From: Alphaproteobacteria bacterium
GTDB lineage: Bacteria; Pseudomonadota; Alphaproteobacteria; JAEULC01
Assembly (NCBI GenBank): GCA_020846275.1
Contig: JADLEG010000297.1
Span: 1-46,153 of the forward strand
Direction of reading: 5' to 3'
DNA: 46,153 nucleotides
In this document: piece by piece, positions 1-8,440 of the stretch
Layout: every line of letters begins with the position of its first letter
Numbering within the stretch: position 1 is the first letter of the stretch
Translations under genes and position numbers: made by a program
The notes under the pieces: generated by a model
The model's database searches: none
What the model was told of the DNA's origin: nothing
Seen by the model: only the letters and a program-made list of their open reading frames with translations

Positions 1-2
1 AC

Positions 3-806
3 GGCCAGCTCGGCAAGAACATCCCGGTCGTCATGCAGTCGCTGGTCAGCGGCGACCTCGACGGCTTCGTCGAGCTGCTGGCGTATTTCGGCAACTGGGA
101 CAAGCGCCAGAACATCATCGCCTGCCCGTACTGCTTCAAGAGCTTCGAGCAGTTCGACGCCTTCCTGAAGAGCCCGCTGTTCCAGGAGATGTCCACCGTC
201 ATCTACGACAAGGGCATCAAGATCGTGAACAGCGACCGCATGAACTGGTTCAAGCAGGAGCAGCGCGGCGTATTGATGCGCAAGCCCGTCTTCCTGCCAG
301 ACGATTTGAAGTCGCAGAAGATTCGGCAGTACCAGGCGGAAATGCCGATCAAGGGCCTGATGGCGCTGGGCGCCAACGTGCAGGTGATCCCGTGGCCCGA
401 CGTCTATACGGCGTTGATGACCGGCACGGTCGACGGGCTCGAGACCACGCTTGCGCAGACCGTGCAATCCAAGCACGTCGAAGCCGCGAAGTACTACACG
501 ACGCTCGAGCTGTACTACCAGGTCGTGTCGCCGTCGTTCAGCCGCAAGTCGTGGGAAAAGCTGACCGACCCGCAGAAAAAGGCGGTCGAGCAGGCGATCT
601 GGGAGGGCGGCGAGGTGTACAAGAAGGAAAGCACGCGCCAGCTCCAGGAATACGAGAAGATCGCGATGGAGCAGTTCGACGTGAAGCTGATCCGCACGCC
701 GCTGAAGCCGTGGATCGAGAAGATCAAGCCGGCGCATGAGGAGTTCATCAAGGCCGGGTTGATTCCCAAGGAAACGGTCGACTACATCGCCCAACTGAAA
801 TACTGA
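3..806 (+). CDS. dctP: TRAP transporter substrate-binding protein DctP, C-terminal part
   Basis: Periplasmic solute receptor of a tripartite ATP-independent periplasmic (TRAP) transporter; it captures an organic acid or related anion and delivers it to the membrane subunits encoded next. The gene enters from the left edge, so the signal peptide and first lobe are missing; the frame is open from base 3 and about 267 residues remain. The surviving part has typical DctP features, such as the segment VQVIPWPDVYTALMTGTVDG, in which the ligand-contacting loop leads into the hinge region. The small and large permeases follow on the same strand after a 132-base gap that contains a strong stem-loop. 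The family is clear; the substrate cannot be read from the sequence. Confidence 0.93.
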   Translation, partial: GQLGKNIPVVMQSLVSGDLDGFVELLAYFGNWDKRQNIIACPYCFKSFEQFDAFLKSPLFQEMSTVIYDKGIKIVNSDRMNWFKQEQRGVLMRKPVFLPDDLKSQKIRQYQAEMPIKGLMALGANVQVIPWPDVYTALMTGTVDGLETTLAQTVQSKHVEAAKYYTTLELYYQVVSPSFSRKSWEKLTDPQKKAVEQAIWEGGEVYKKESTRQLQEYEKIAMEQFDVKLIRTPLKPWIEKIKPAHEEFIKAGLIPKETVDYIAQLKY

Positions 807-857
807 CGCCTATCGGCGTGCGAGGACTTCCGATATCTCATCCTGTCGATCGATCAA

Positions 858-893
858 GCGGAGCGCCATGGCCTTGCGGCCGTCGCGCTCCGC
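858..893 (+). promoter_or_regulatory. Intercistronic stem-loop after dctP
   Basis: Perfect 9-base arms (GCGGAGCGC at 858-866, GCGCTCCGC at 885-893) enclose a second small hairpin GGCC-TTGC-GGCC. No T-run follows, so it is not a classical terminator. Lying between the binding-protein gene and its permease genes, it may stabilise the upstream mRNA or attenuate transcription so that binding protein is made in excess. That role is inferred from better-studied transport operons. Confidence 0.5.
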
Positions 894-938
894 AGCTTTG
901 CGCGCCCCTCCTGGCGCGGCCTTTGCGGGATTGAAAGA

Positions 939-1499
939 ATGCTCCAGGCGTCGCGCAGGATCCTGATCGCCATCGGATTCGCCGAGCTTGCCGTCGCGAT
1001 GCTTTCCTTCTGGATCATCCTGCTGCTGGTCGTGGCCCAGGTCGTCGCGCGCCAGCTCAGCTATTCGCTGTGGTGGGCGCAGGAGTGGACCGAGCTCCTG
1101 ATCATGTACGCCTATTTCCTGGGGACCAGCTTCATCTACCAGGCGCGCCAGATGATCATCATGGAATTCCTGATCGTCCGCTGGAGCCTGCGCTGGCGGA
1201 TCTGGCTCTACGTGTTCACGCAGTTCCTGGTTATCGTGTTTTGCGCCGTCGTCGTGGTCGCGGCCGTGCGCATCGCGCGCCAGGAGCTCGATTTCCCTTC
1301 GTTCGTGATCGGCGTGCCGCGGTTCTATTGGACCCTGCCGCTGATTATCGGCTCGATCTCCATGTGCCTGACCTCGGTCTATTTCGCCGTCGCGGCGGTG
1401 GCCGCGGCGCGCGATCTGCCGCCGGGCGCACCGTTGTCGGAGATCGAAGAACGGTACGCCCTGGTTCCGCCGGATCGCCGTTTCGCGACGGTCGGCTAG
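939..1499 (+). CDS. dctQ: TRAP transporter small permease DctQ
   Basis: Small integral membrane subunit (186 aa) of the TRAP transporter, which pairs with the large DctM subunit. Four hydrophobic segments are visible, at roughly residues 15-38, 50-70, 88-112 and 128-150. The conserved DctQ signature around LWWAQEWTELLIMYAYFLG lies after the first membrane segment. The length is normal for the family. It sits between the DctP receptor and DctM, only 12 bases before the latter, so the three are one operon. The chosen ATG gives the usual short cytoplasmic N-terminus before the first helix; the ribosome site is weak (GGGA further upstream). Confidence 0.92.
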   Translation: MLQASRRILIAIGFAELAVAMLSFWIILLLVVAQVVARQLSYSLWWAQEWTELLIMYAYFLGTSFIYQARQMIIMEFLIVRWSLRWRIWLYVFTQFLVIVFCAVVVVAAVRIARQELDFPSFVIGVPRFYWTLPLIIGSISMCLTSVYFAVAAVAAARDLPPGAPLSEIEERYALVPPDRRFATVG

Positions 1500-1511
1500 G
1501 GGACGCCCGCG

Positions 1512-2804
1512 ATGGTCGCCTTTCTGATGCTCGGCATCTTTGTCGTCCTGCTGGTCCTGCGCGTGCCGGTGGAGATCGCGGTCGGGCTGGGGGCGCTCGC
1601 GGGCGTGTTGTGGGTCGGCGCGCCGCTCGACGTGGTCAGCCGGACCATGGTGGGCAGCGTCGACAATTTCATCCTGCTGGCGGTCCCGTTCTTCATCCTT
1701 TCCGGCAATCTGATGAACGTGACCGGCGTCACCGACCGGATCTTCGATTTTGCCCGCGCCGCCACTGGCCATCTCCGCGGCGGACTGGCGCAGGTCAACG
1801 TCTTCGGCAGCATGGTGTTCGCCGGCATGTCGGGCGCGGCCGTGGCCGATCTGGCGGCACTCGGCGTGATCGAGATCAAGGCAATGCGCGAGCACGGCTA
1901 CTCGGTGCGAATGGCAGCCGCCGTCTCGCTGGCCTCGTGCACGGTTGGCCCGATCATCCCGCCGAGCATCGTGCTAGTCGTCTACGGGCTGATGACCGAG
2001 GTGTCGATCGGGCGCCTTTTCCTGGGCGGCATCATTCCGGGGATCCTGATCGGCGTCTTTCTGATGATCGCGGTCTATATCTATTCCTATTGGCGCCCCT
2101 ACGAGTTCGGTCCGACGGAGCGCTTCTCGTGGCGCGAGCTGTTTCGCACGGCATGGCGCGCCAAGCTCGAGCTGCTGACCCCGATCGTGATCGTGGGCCT
2201 GCTGCTGACCGGCACCGCGACGCCGACGGAGGTCGGCGTGTTCGCCACCCTCTATTCGCTCTTCCTGGGCATCATGAACCGCCAGTTGACGCTGCGCCAC
2301 CTATACGCCTGCGTGGCGTCGACGCTCGGAACGACCGCCATCATCATGTACCTGATTGCGGTGTCGACCGTGCTCGGCGACATCATCGTGCAGGAGCGGA
2401 TCGCCCATCATTTGACCGAGTATGTGGGCGGAATGACGAAGAATCCGTTGCTCGCGCTCATGGCCATCAATGGCTTCCTGCTGATCGTGGGCATGCTGAT
2501 CGACTCGCTGCCGGCCCTGATCATCGCCTCAAGCGTCTTGATGCCCGTGATCAAGTCGCTGGGGATCGACCAGGTCCATTTCGGCATCATCATCTGCTTC
2601 AACCTGATCATCGGCATCATCACCCCGCCGATGGGCATCGGGCTCTACGTAGCGTCGCGCGTGGCGAACATCCCGGTCGAAGAGGTGCTGAAGGCCGTCG
2701 TGCCCTTCTGCATCCCGTTGCTGCTCAGCCTTCTGGTGATCACGGCGGTGCCCGAACTGTCGACCTGGCTGCCGAACCTCGTGTTCGGGCTGGCGGCAAA
2801 GTAG
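1512..2804 (+). CDS. dctM: TRAP transporter large permease DctM
   Basis: Large membrane subunit (430 aa) that forms the sodium-coupled elevator part of the TRAP transporter. It is highly hydrophobic, with about 12 membrane segments. It contains the family hallmarks VPFFILSGNLM near residue 60, GMSGAAVADLAALG near 105, TVGPIIPPSIVLVVYG near 145 and IITPPMGIGLYV near 370. Its length matches the family (about 425-430). An AGGGGA ribosome site overlaps the dctQ stop. A FAD oxidoreductase follows after 8 bases, which suggests that this enzyme acts on the imported compound. Confidence 0.95.
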   Translation: MVAFLMLGIFVVLLVLRVPVEIAVGLGALAGVLWVGAPLDVVSRTMVGSVDNFILLAVPFFILSGNLMNVTGVTDRIFDFARAATGHLRGGLAQVNVFGSMVFAGMSGAAVADLAALGVIEIKAMREHGYSVRMAAAVSLASCTVGPIIPPSIVLVVYGLMTEVSIGRLFLGGIIPGILIGVFLMIAVYIYSYWRPYEFGPTERFSWRELFRTAWRAKLELLTPIVIVGLLLTGTATPTEVGVFATLYSLFLGIMNRQLTLRHLYACVASTLGTTAIIMYLIAVSTVLGDIIVQERIAHHLTEYVGGMTKNPLLALMAINGFLLIVGMLIDSLPALIIASSVLMPVIKSLGIDQVHFGIIICFNLIIGIITPPMGIGLYVASRVANIPVEEVLKAVVPFCIPLLLSLLVITAVPELSTWLPNLVFGLAAK

Positions 2805-2812
2805 GGGCAGCG

Positions 2813-4057
2813 ATGGCAGAGGCGGCGTCCACCGACTTCCTGGTCATCGGCGCGGGAATCGTCGGCGCATCCTGCGCCGCCTTTCTGCAGCGGGAGGGAT
2901 TTTCCGTCACGCTGGTCGACCGCGACGAGCCGGGCCTGGGATGTTCGTTCGGCAACGCCGGCAATTTCTCCGTGGGCGGCGTGGCGCCCAACGCCCTGCC
3001 GGGCCTGCCGTGGCGCGTGCCGCGCATGCTGGCCAACCCGCTGCACCCGCTTCATGTCGACTGGCGACATTTTCCCGCGGCGCTGCCGTATTTCTGGCGC
3101 TTCCTCAACAACAGCCGGCGCAGCCGGGTCGAGCAGATCGTGCCGGCTCTGCACGCGATTCTCTCGCGCGTCTTCGAGTCCTACGAGATGCTGCTCGGCG
3201 CCGCGAAGATGGCCGACCTGATCCGCCGCAACGGCAAGCTCTACACCTACGAGACCGCGGAAGCCTTTGCCGGCGACCAGTTGAAATACGAGCTGCAGGA
3301 CCGTTATGGCGTGCGGCGCGAGGTGCTGGACGGCAACGCCGCGCGCGAGATGGAACCGGCGCTTGGGCCCAGCGTCGCGAAGGCGGTGTTCTGGCCCGAC
3401 TACGGATGGACCGTCTCGCCGCATCGCCTGACGACGACGATCGTCGAGGATTTCGTGCGCCGCAACGGCATCCTGCGGCGCGACGCCGTGCGCGGGTTCG
3501 AGGTCGGGCCCAACGGGCCCACGCGCGTATTAACGGCGCAGGGCAGCATCACGGTCGATCGCGTCGTCATCGCCGCCGGGATTTGGTCGCGCGAACTTGC
3601 GGCCGAGCTTGGCACCACGGTATCGATGGAATCCGAGCGCGGATACCACCTGTCGATGCCGAACCCCGGCGTGAAATTCAGCCGTACGGTCATGTCCTAC
3701 GACCGCTTCATTACCATCACGCCGATGGAAGAGGGGCTGCGCGTCAGCGGCATCGGCGAGTTCGCCGGCACCAGGGCGAAGCCGCGCATGGAGCTGACCG
3801 AGAAGGTGCTGCATCACGCCCGGATCCTCGTGCCCGGCATCAATTCCGAGGGCGCGTCGCGCTGGATGGGCGAACGCCCGTCGACGCCCGATTCCCTGCC
3901 GATCCTCGGCCGTTCGCCGCGCTACCCCAATGTCTTCTTCGCGTTCGGCCATTTCGGCCTGACGCTGGGGGCCGTCTGCGGGCGTCTGATCGGCGAACTG
4001 GCGGCGGGCAAGCCGACGACGATCGACCTAAAGCCCTATCGCGCAGACCGGTTCTAG
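2813..4057 (+). CDS. FAD-dependent D-amino acid dehydrogenase family oxidoreductase (DadA-like)
   Basis: Flavoprotein of the DAO family (414 aa) that would oxidise an amine or D-amino acid, passing electrons to the respiratory chain or oxygen. The N-terminal Rossmann dinucleotide-binding motif is clear (VIGAGIVGASCAAFLQREG, residues 10-28), followed by an acidic residue ending the second strand (LVDRDEPG). A second conserved motif near the C-terminus, RPSTPDSLPILGRSP, and the final FAFGHFGLTLG segment complete the FAD site, as in DadA. The start is the ATG 8 bases after dctM; longer upstream frames are overlap with other genes. Translational coupling to the TRAP operon suggests that the imported substrate, or a product of it, is oxidised here. 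Sarcosine-type oxidation is an alternative. Confidence 0.9.
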   Translation: MAEAASTDFLVIGAGIVGASCAAFLQREGFSVTLVDRDEPGLGCSFGNAGNFSVGGVAPNALPGLPWRVPRMLANPLHPLHVDWRHFPAALPYFWRFLNNSRRSRVEQIVPALHAILSRVFESYEMLLGAAKMADLIRRNGKLYTYETAEAFAGDQLKYELQDRYGVRREVLDGNAAREMEPALGPSVAKAVFWPDYGWTVSPHRLTTTIVEDFVRRNGILRRDAVRGFEVGPNGPTRVLTAQGSITVDRVVIAAGIWSRELAAELGTTVSMESERGYHLSMPNPGVKFSRTVMSYDRFITITPMEEGLRVSGIGEFAGTRAKPRMELTEKVLHHARILVPGINSEGASRWMGERPSTPDSLPILGRSPRYPNVFFAFGHFGLTLGAVCGRLIGELAAGKPTTIDLKPYRADRF

Positions 4058-4079
4058 TCCGGCGCTGCCGCGTCGGAGC

Positions 4080-4751
4080 TTATGCCGCCGCCAGGCCGTA
4101 ACGCTGGCGCAGCATGTCGGCGAGCATCTTGCCGGCTGTCGAGACGAGGAAGATGAAGCCGATATAGATGCCCGCCGTCGCGGTCAGGATCTCGATCGGC
4201 TCGTACCAGACATTGACCAGCTTCAGCGCCTGGAACATCAGGTCCTGCACCGTGATCACCGATACCAGGGTCGAGGATTTCACGATCACCGTGAACTGGT
4301 TGACGATCGAGGGAGCGACGGTCAGCAGGCTCTGGGGCAATACAATGCGGCCGAAGACCAGGACCGGCGACATGCCGACGGAATAGCCGGCCTCGCGATG
4401 GCCGCGGGGCACCGCTTCGATGCCGGCGCGGAAGGTTTCGGCCAGGTAGCCACTGGACTGCAGCCCCAGCGCCACCCATCCCGCGGTGAAGAAGCTGTTC
4501 GGCCAGCCGAAGATCTCGGGCCACACATAGGTGACCCACATCAATTGCACAAAGATGGGCGTGGCGCGGAAGAACTCGGTCAGCAGGACGGCCAGCGGCT
4601 TCAGCGGCCGCATGTACATTCGCACCAGGCAGAGCGCGAGGCCGCCGAGGACGGCCAGCACGAACGCGATCAGGCAGACCTCGACGGTGACCATCAATCC
4701 CTGCAGCAGGACGCCGCGCTGGTTCCAGACGAGCCGTTCCCAGTTGCCCAT
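4080..4751 (-). CDS. Polar amino acid ABC transporter permease (second)
   Basis: Inner-membrane permease (223 aa) of the HisM/GlnP type. Membrane helices flank the cytoplasmic EAA loop, visible as ETFRAGIEAVPRGHREAG (about residues 105-122), which contacts the ATPase. The ATG overlaps the TGA of the upstream permease by one base (TGATG), so the two are translationally coupled. It is the last gene of the minus-strand ATPase-permease-permease operon, convergent with the FAD oxidoreductase. No binding protein lies in this operon; the likely partner is encoded divergently at 7497-8369. Confidence 0.93.
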   Translation of the reverse strand: MGNWERLVWNQRGVLLQGLMVTVEVCLIAFVLAVLGGLALCLVRMYMRPLKPLAVLLTEFFRATPIFVQLMWVTYVWPEIFGWPNSFFTAGWVALGLQSSGYLAETFRAGIEAVPRGHREAGYSVGMSPVLVFGRIVLPQSLLTVAPSIVNQFTVIVKSSTLVSVITVQDLMFQALKLVNVWYEPIEILTATAGIYIGFIFLVSTAGKMLADMLRQRYGLAAA

Positions 4752-5452
4752 CACGCGTAGATCCGGTTGCGCCAGCGCTCGGACAGCAGCCGCACCAGGC
4801 CCGCGACGACATAGATCACCGCGAAATAGGTGAGAGCGGCGCTGGTGTAGAGCGGCAGCGGCTTCATTTCCTGCTGGATCACCATCGACACCTGGTACAT
4901 CAGGTCGGGCACCGCGATCAGCGACACGATGGTCGTCGCCTTGAACAGCGACACGAACTGGTTGATTGCCTCGGGCAGCATGCGGCGGACGACCTGGGGC
5001 AGGACGACGCGGCGCAGGATCAGGAATTCCGACATGCCGCAGGACCGTCCCGCCTCGATGTGACCGAGCGGGATCGACTGGATGCCGGCGCGGAATGTCT
5101 CGGCGAAATAGCCGCTGTAGACGAAGCCCAGCGCGATCACCGCCGACACGAAGGGATGGAACTCGATCCGCCGCCCGATCGCCGCGCCCAGCAGCAGCGG
5201 CAGCACGAAATGCACCCAGACCACCATGATGTAGTCCGGCGCGTTGCGGAACACCTCGACGTGCAGCGTGCCGATCCAGCGGAAGGGCCAGGCGCGGTTG
5301 ATCCGCAGCAGGGCCGCGATCAGCCCGACCGACAGGGCGACCGCCGCGGCAGCCAGGAACACATAGGCATTGAAAGCCAGGCCGCGCAGCAGGACCAGCC
5401 GGTATTCCCAGAACATCGTTGGGCTCAGGGCTTCGATCAGCGTATCGGACAA
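4751..5452 (-). CDS. Polar amino acid ABC transporter permease (first)
   Basis: Inner-membrane permease (233 aa) of the HisQ/GlnP type, with hydrophobic segments near residues 18-42, 75-95 and 190-215. The EAA loop ETFRAGIQSIPLGHIEAG is at about residues 117-134. Translation appears to start at TTG (5450-5452), preceded by AGGGGCGG and 9 bases after the ATPase stop; no good ATG exists upstream in frame. It is the partner of the permease that follows, and together they form the heterodimeric channel. Confidence 0.92.
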   Translation of the reverse strand: MSDTLIEALSPTMFWEYRLVLLRGLAFNAYVFLAAAAVALSVGLIAALLRINRAWPFRWIGTLHVEVFRNAPDYIMVVWVHFVLPLLLGAAIGRRIEFHPFVSAVIALGFVYSGYFAETFRAGIQSIPLGHIEAGRSCGMSEFLILRRVVLPQVVRRMLPEAINQFVSLFKATTIVSLIAVPDLMYQVSMVIQQEMKPLPLYTSAALTYFAVIYVVAGLVRLLSERWRNRIYA

Positions 5453-5461
5453 GGTCCGCCC

Positions 5462-6220
5462 CTATTGCAGATGCTTCGACAGGAATTGGCGGCAGCGGTC
5501 CGACTTGGGATTGCCGAAGACCTGCGCCGGCGACCCTTCCTCCTCGATCTGCCCGTTGTGCAGGAACAGGACGCGGTGCGAGACGTCGCGCGCGAAGCCC
5601 ATCTCGTGGGTGACCACGATCATGGTCGTGCCGGCTTTCGCCAGTTCGCGCATCACCGTCAGCACCTCGTCGGTGAGCTCGGGGTCGAGCGAGGAGGTCG
5701 GTTCGTCGAACAGCATCGCCTTCGGCCGCATCGCCAGCGCGCGGGCGATCGCGACGCGCTGCTGCTGCCCGCCGGACAGGCGGGCGGGATATTCCCGCGC
5801 CTTCTCGGAAAGATAGACGCGTGCCAGGCATTCCTCGCCGAGCGCGGCGGCCGCCTTGCGACTCATCCCGAGCACGCGGATCGGCGCCTCGATCACGTTG
5901 CCCAGCACGGTCATGTGCGGCCACAGGTTGAACTGCTGGAAAACCATGCCCAGGTCGCGGCGCATCCGGTTGATTTCCGACAACGGGCGGTCCCGGCCCT
6001 CGACCGCGCCCATGGGCTCGCCATCGATGTAAACCTCGCCAGCGCTGGGCGTCTCCAGCCGGTTGATGCAGCGCAGAAGGGTGCTCTTGCCCGAGCCGCT
6101 GGCGCCGATCATGCTGACCACATTGCCGCGATGGACGTCGAACGACACGCCGCGCAGCACTTCCAGCGTGCCGAAGCTCTTGCGGATGTCGACCACACGT
6201 ATCGCGGGTATCGCGTCCAT
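5462..6220 (-). CDS. Polar amino acid ABC transporter ATP-binding protein
   Basis: Cytoplasmic ATPase (252 aa) of the GlnQ/HisP/ArtP class, energising import through the two permeases encoded downstream. Walker A is [11 protein letters not shown] (about 38-48), the signature [15 protein letters not shown] is near 147-161, Walker B is [14 protein letters not shown] (about 168-181), and the H-loop VVTHEMGFA follows near 200. An AAGGGGG ribosome site precedes the ATG. It is the first gene of a three-gene minus-strand operon, divergent from the PLP enzyme and the ABC receptor, with a 113-base shared upstream region. Confidence 0.95.
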   Translation of the reverse strand: MDAIPAIRVVDIRKSFGTLEVLRGVSFDVHRGNVVSMIGASGSGKSTLLRCINRLETPSAGEVYIDGEPMGAVEGRDRPLSEINRMRRDLGMVFQQFNLWPHMTVLGNVIEAPIRVLGMSRKAAAALGEECLARVYLSEKAREYPARLSGGQQQRVAIARALAMRPKAMLFDEPTSSLDPELTDEVLTVMRELAKAGTTMIVVTHEMGFARDVSHRVLFLHNGQIEEEGSPAQVFGNPKSDRCRQFLSKHLQ

Positions 6221-6333
6221 CCGCGGGCCCCCTTGCCCCGGTCGCCGCGGCGACCCTTGCGCGGGTGCGGTCGGCGTGATGAACTTGTCAGCGCTTTCAT
6301 GATGTCCAACCGCAGACCGATTGGCAACACACG

Positions 6334-7455
6334 ATGACTTCGCCGCCCGCCCGCATCGGCGCCTCGATCGACGAAATCGACACGCCCGCGCTGGTCGTCG
6401 ATCTCGACGCTTTCGAGCACAACCTTGCGAAGCTTGCCGAATTCGCGCGCAAGTCGGGCGTCCGCCTGCGCCCGCACGCCAAAACCCACAAATGCCCGGC
6501 CATCGCGCTGAAGCAGATCGCGCTGGGCGCGGTCGGCCAGTGCTGCCAGAAGGTCGGCGAGGCCGAGGCGCTAGTGCGCGGCGGCGTCAAGGACGTGCTG
6601 GTCAGCAACCAGATCGTCGGCATCCACAAGCTGCGGCGCCTCGCCGCGCTCGCGAAGGATGCGAGCGTGTCGGTCTGCTTCGATTCGGCCGAGCAGGTCG
6701 AGGCGACCGGCGCGGTGGCCAGCGACTTCGGCGTCACGCTGGGCGCGCTGGTGGAGATCGAGGTCGGGATGCAGCGCTGCGGCGTGCTGCCGGGCGCGCC
6801 GGCGCGCGACCTGGCGAAGCTGATCGGCGCGACGGGCGGCCTCAAGTTCCGCGGGCTGCAGGCCTACTACGGCACCGCCCAGCATCTCGCGACCTATGCC
6901 GAGCGGCAGCAGGCGATCCAGCGCGCGGCCGAGGCCGTGCGCCAGACCGTGGAAGCGCTGAAGCAGGACGGCATCGCCTGCGAGTTGGTCACGGGCGCCG
7001 GCACCGGCACCTACGAGTTCGAGGGCACGAGCGGCCTGTGGAACGAGCTGCAGGCGGGCTCCTACGTTTTCATGGACACGGACTACGCGCGCATCGGCGG
7101 CAAGACGTCGAACCGCTATACCGATTTCGAGCATAGCCTGTTCGTACTGGCCACGGTCATGAGCGTGCCGGCGGCCGACCGCGCGATCGTCGATGCCGGG
7201 CTCAAGTCCTACAGCGCCGAGAAGGGCGCGCCCTGGGTGCACGGGCTGGAGGATGTCGAGCAGGTGGGCATCTCCGACGAGCACGGCAAGCTGAAGCTGG
7301 GCCCAAAGGCGAAGCGGCTCAAGCTGGGCGACAAGGTGATGCTGATCCCGGGCCATTGCGACCCGACGGTCAATCTTCACGACTGGTATGTCGGCGTGCG
7401 CCAAGGCCGTGTCGAGGCCTTGTGGCCGATCGCGGCGCGCGGGGCCAGCAACTGA
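6334..7455 (+). CDS. DSD1/D-threonine aldolase family PLP enzyme
   Basis: Alanine-racemase-fold PLP enzyme (373 aa), in the family that includes D-threonine aldolase, beta-hydroxyaspartate aldolase and eukaryotic D-serine dehydratase. The Schiff-base lysine lies in RPHAKTHK (K50). The metal site near the C-terminus reads PGHCDPT (H341, C342, D343). D-threonine aldolase uses His-x-Asp here, while D-serine dehydratase uses His-x-Cys, so the sequence favours an aldolase; this comparison is from memory of the published structures. It begins a plus-strand run with the ABC receptor, amidohydrolase and hydantoinase, and lies near a D-amino-acid-dehydrogenase-like gene, so the likely substrate is a beta-hydroxy D-amino acid. 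Confidence 0.88.
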   Translation: MTSPPARIGASIDEIDTPALVVDLDAFEHNLAKLAEFARKSGVRLRPHAKTHKCPAIALKQIALGAVGQCCQKVGEAEALVRGGVKDVLVSNQIVGIHKLRRLAALAKDASVSVCFDSAEQVEATGAVASDFGVTLGALVEIEVGMQRCGVLPGAPARDLAKLIGATGGLKFRGLQAYYGTAQHLATYAERQQAIQRAAEAVRQTVEALKQDGIACELVTGAGTGTYEFEGTSGLWNELQAGSYVFMDTDYARIGGKTSNRYTDFEHSLFVLATVMSVPAADRAIVDAGLKSYSAEKGAPWVHGLEDVEQVGISDEHGKLKLGPKAKRLKLGDKVMLIPGHCDPTVNLHDWYVGVRQGRVEALWPIAARGASN

Positions 7456-7496
7456 GGCAGTTCGAGCGGGAAAACCAGCCAGAGGGGGAGTACGAC

Positions 7497-8369
7497 ATGA
7501 CGGACACGGTCAACAACAGCAAGCGCGATTTCCTCAAGGGCGCCGCCACGCTCGGCGCGGCCTCCGGCGTCTTCGCGGCGGCCGGTGCCGCCATGGCGCC
7601 GCGCGAACTCCTGGCACAGGTCCTGGAGACGGGCGTACGCGACGACTCGACCCTGGCGAAGATCCGCAAGGAAGGCGTGATCCGGGTCGGCTACTCGCAG
7701 ACCGGCCCGTGGTTCTACAAGGACGCCAAGACCGGCGAGCTCGGCGGCATCTACAAGGACGTGGTCGACCGCCTGGCCAAGGAACTGGAGATCAAGGTCG
7801 AGTACAAGGAGGTCACCTTCGCCAATGCGACCGTCGGGTTGCGCAAGGGCGACTACGACCTCTACGGTTCGTCGCTCACCTACACCATCCCAAGGGCGTT
7901 GACCGTGAACTATGTCGGGCCGCTCTATTCGAAGGGCAGCCTGCTGATGATCCACAAGGACAATGTCGGCAAGTACAAGACGTCGGAGGATTTCAACAAT
8001 CCCGACGTGACCTTCTCGGTGGTCGCCGGCGGCAGCGAGGAGCCGCGCATCCCGATCATCTGGCCGAAGGCGAAGCTGATCACCACGGCCGGTCAGGTGG
8101 CGCTGGGCGCCGAGCCGGTGCGCGCCAAGAAGGCCGACGTGTGGATGAGCGGCGATAGCGACGTTCTGCTGTTCGCCAAGCGCAACGCGGCTTGGGCCGT
8201 GGTCATCGAGCCGGACAAGCCGATCGACAAGCGGCCGAACACCTGGGCCGTGCGGTACGGCGACGCCGAATGGAAGGCGTTTCTGGATTTCTGGGGCGCC
8301 TTCGTGGTGGTCAACGGCGAGATGGACCGTCTGTTCAAGGTCCACATGGAAAAGCTGGGCGCCGCCTAG
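7497..8369 (+). CDS. Polar amino acid ABC transporter substrate-binding protein with Tat leader
   Basis: Periplasmic type 3 solute-binding protein (290 aa). The N-terminus carries a twin-arginine-like export signal (SKRDFLKGAATLG, then a hydrophobic Ala/Gly-rich stretch and cleavage near LLAQ). This is unusual, since most amino acid receptors use Sec; the KR pair instead of RR is a tolerated variant. The mature part starts ILAKIRKEGVIRVGYSQTGPW-like, with the ligand-binding motif VGLRKGDYDLYGSSLTYT near residues 111-128. The start is the ATG 6 bases after AGAGGGGGAG. It is probably the receptor for the divergent permease/ATPase set at 4080-6220. Confidence 0.9.
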   Translation: MTDTVNNSKRDFLKGAATLGAASGVFAAAGAAMAPRELLAQVLETGVRDDSTLAKIRKEGVIRVGYSQTGPWFYKDAKTGELGGIYKDVVDRLAKELEIKVEYKEVTFANATVGLRKGDYDLYGSSLTYTIPRALTVNYVGPLYSKGSLLMIHKDNVGKYKTSEDFNNPDVTFSVVAGGSEEPRIPIIWPKAKLITTAGQVALGAEPVRAKKADVWMSGDSDVLLFAKRNAAWAVVIEPDKPIDKRPNTWAVRYGDAEWKAFLDFWGAFVVVNGEMDRLFKVHMEKLGAA

Positions 8370-8385
8370 GTCCCTGCAATCCCGG

Positions 8386-8414
8386 CGGCGGGGCGGGCTT
8401 GGCTCGCCCCGCCG
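8386..8414 (+). promoter_or_regulatory. Strong intercistronic stem-loop after the ABC receptor gene
   Basis: A 10-bp perfect stem (CGGCGGGGCG at 8386-8395 and CGCCCCGCCG at 8405-8414) extends inward to a very short loop. No T-run follows. It lies 16 bases after the receptor stop and 26 bases before the amidohydrolase ATG. It could be a partial terminator or an mRNA stabiliser that keeps receptor synthesis above that of the downstream enzymes. Confidence 0.55.
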
Positions 8415-8440
8415 TCCCGACCTGAACGCCAGCGAGCGCC

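Noticed and set aside
5060..6337. A 425-codon open frame on the plus strand opposite the ABC operon
   Set aside because: The minus-strand permease and ATPase have complete family motifs; this frame has none.
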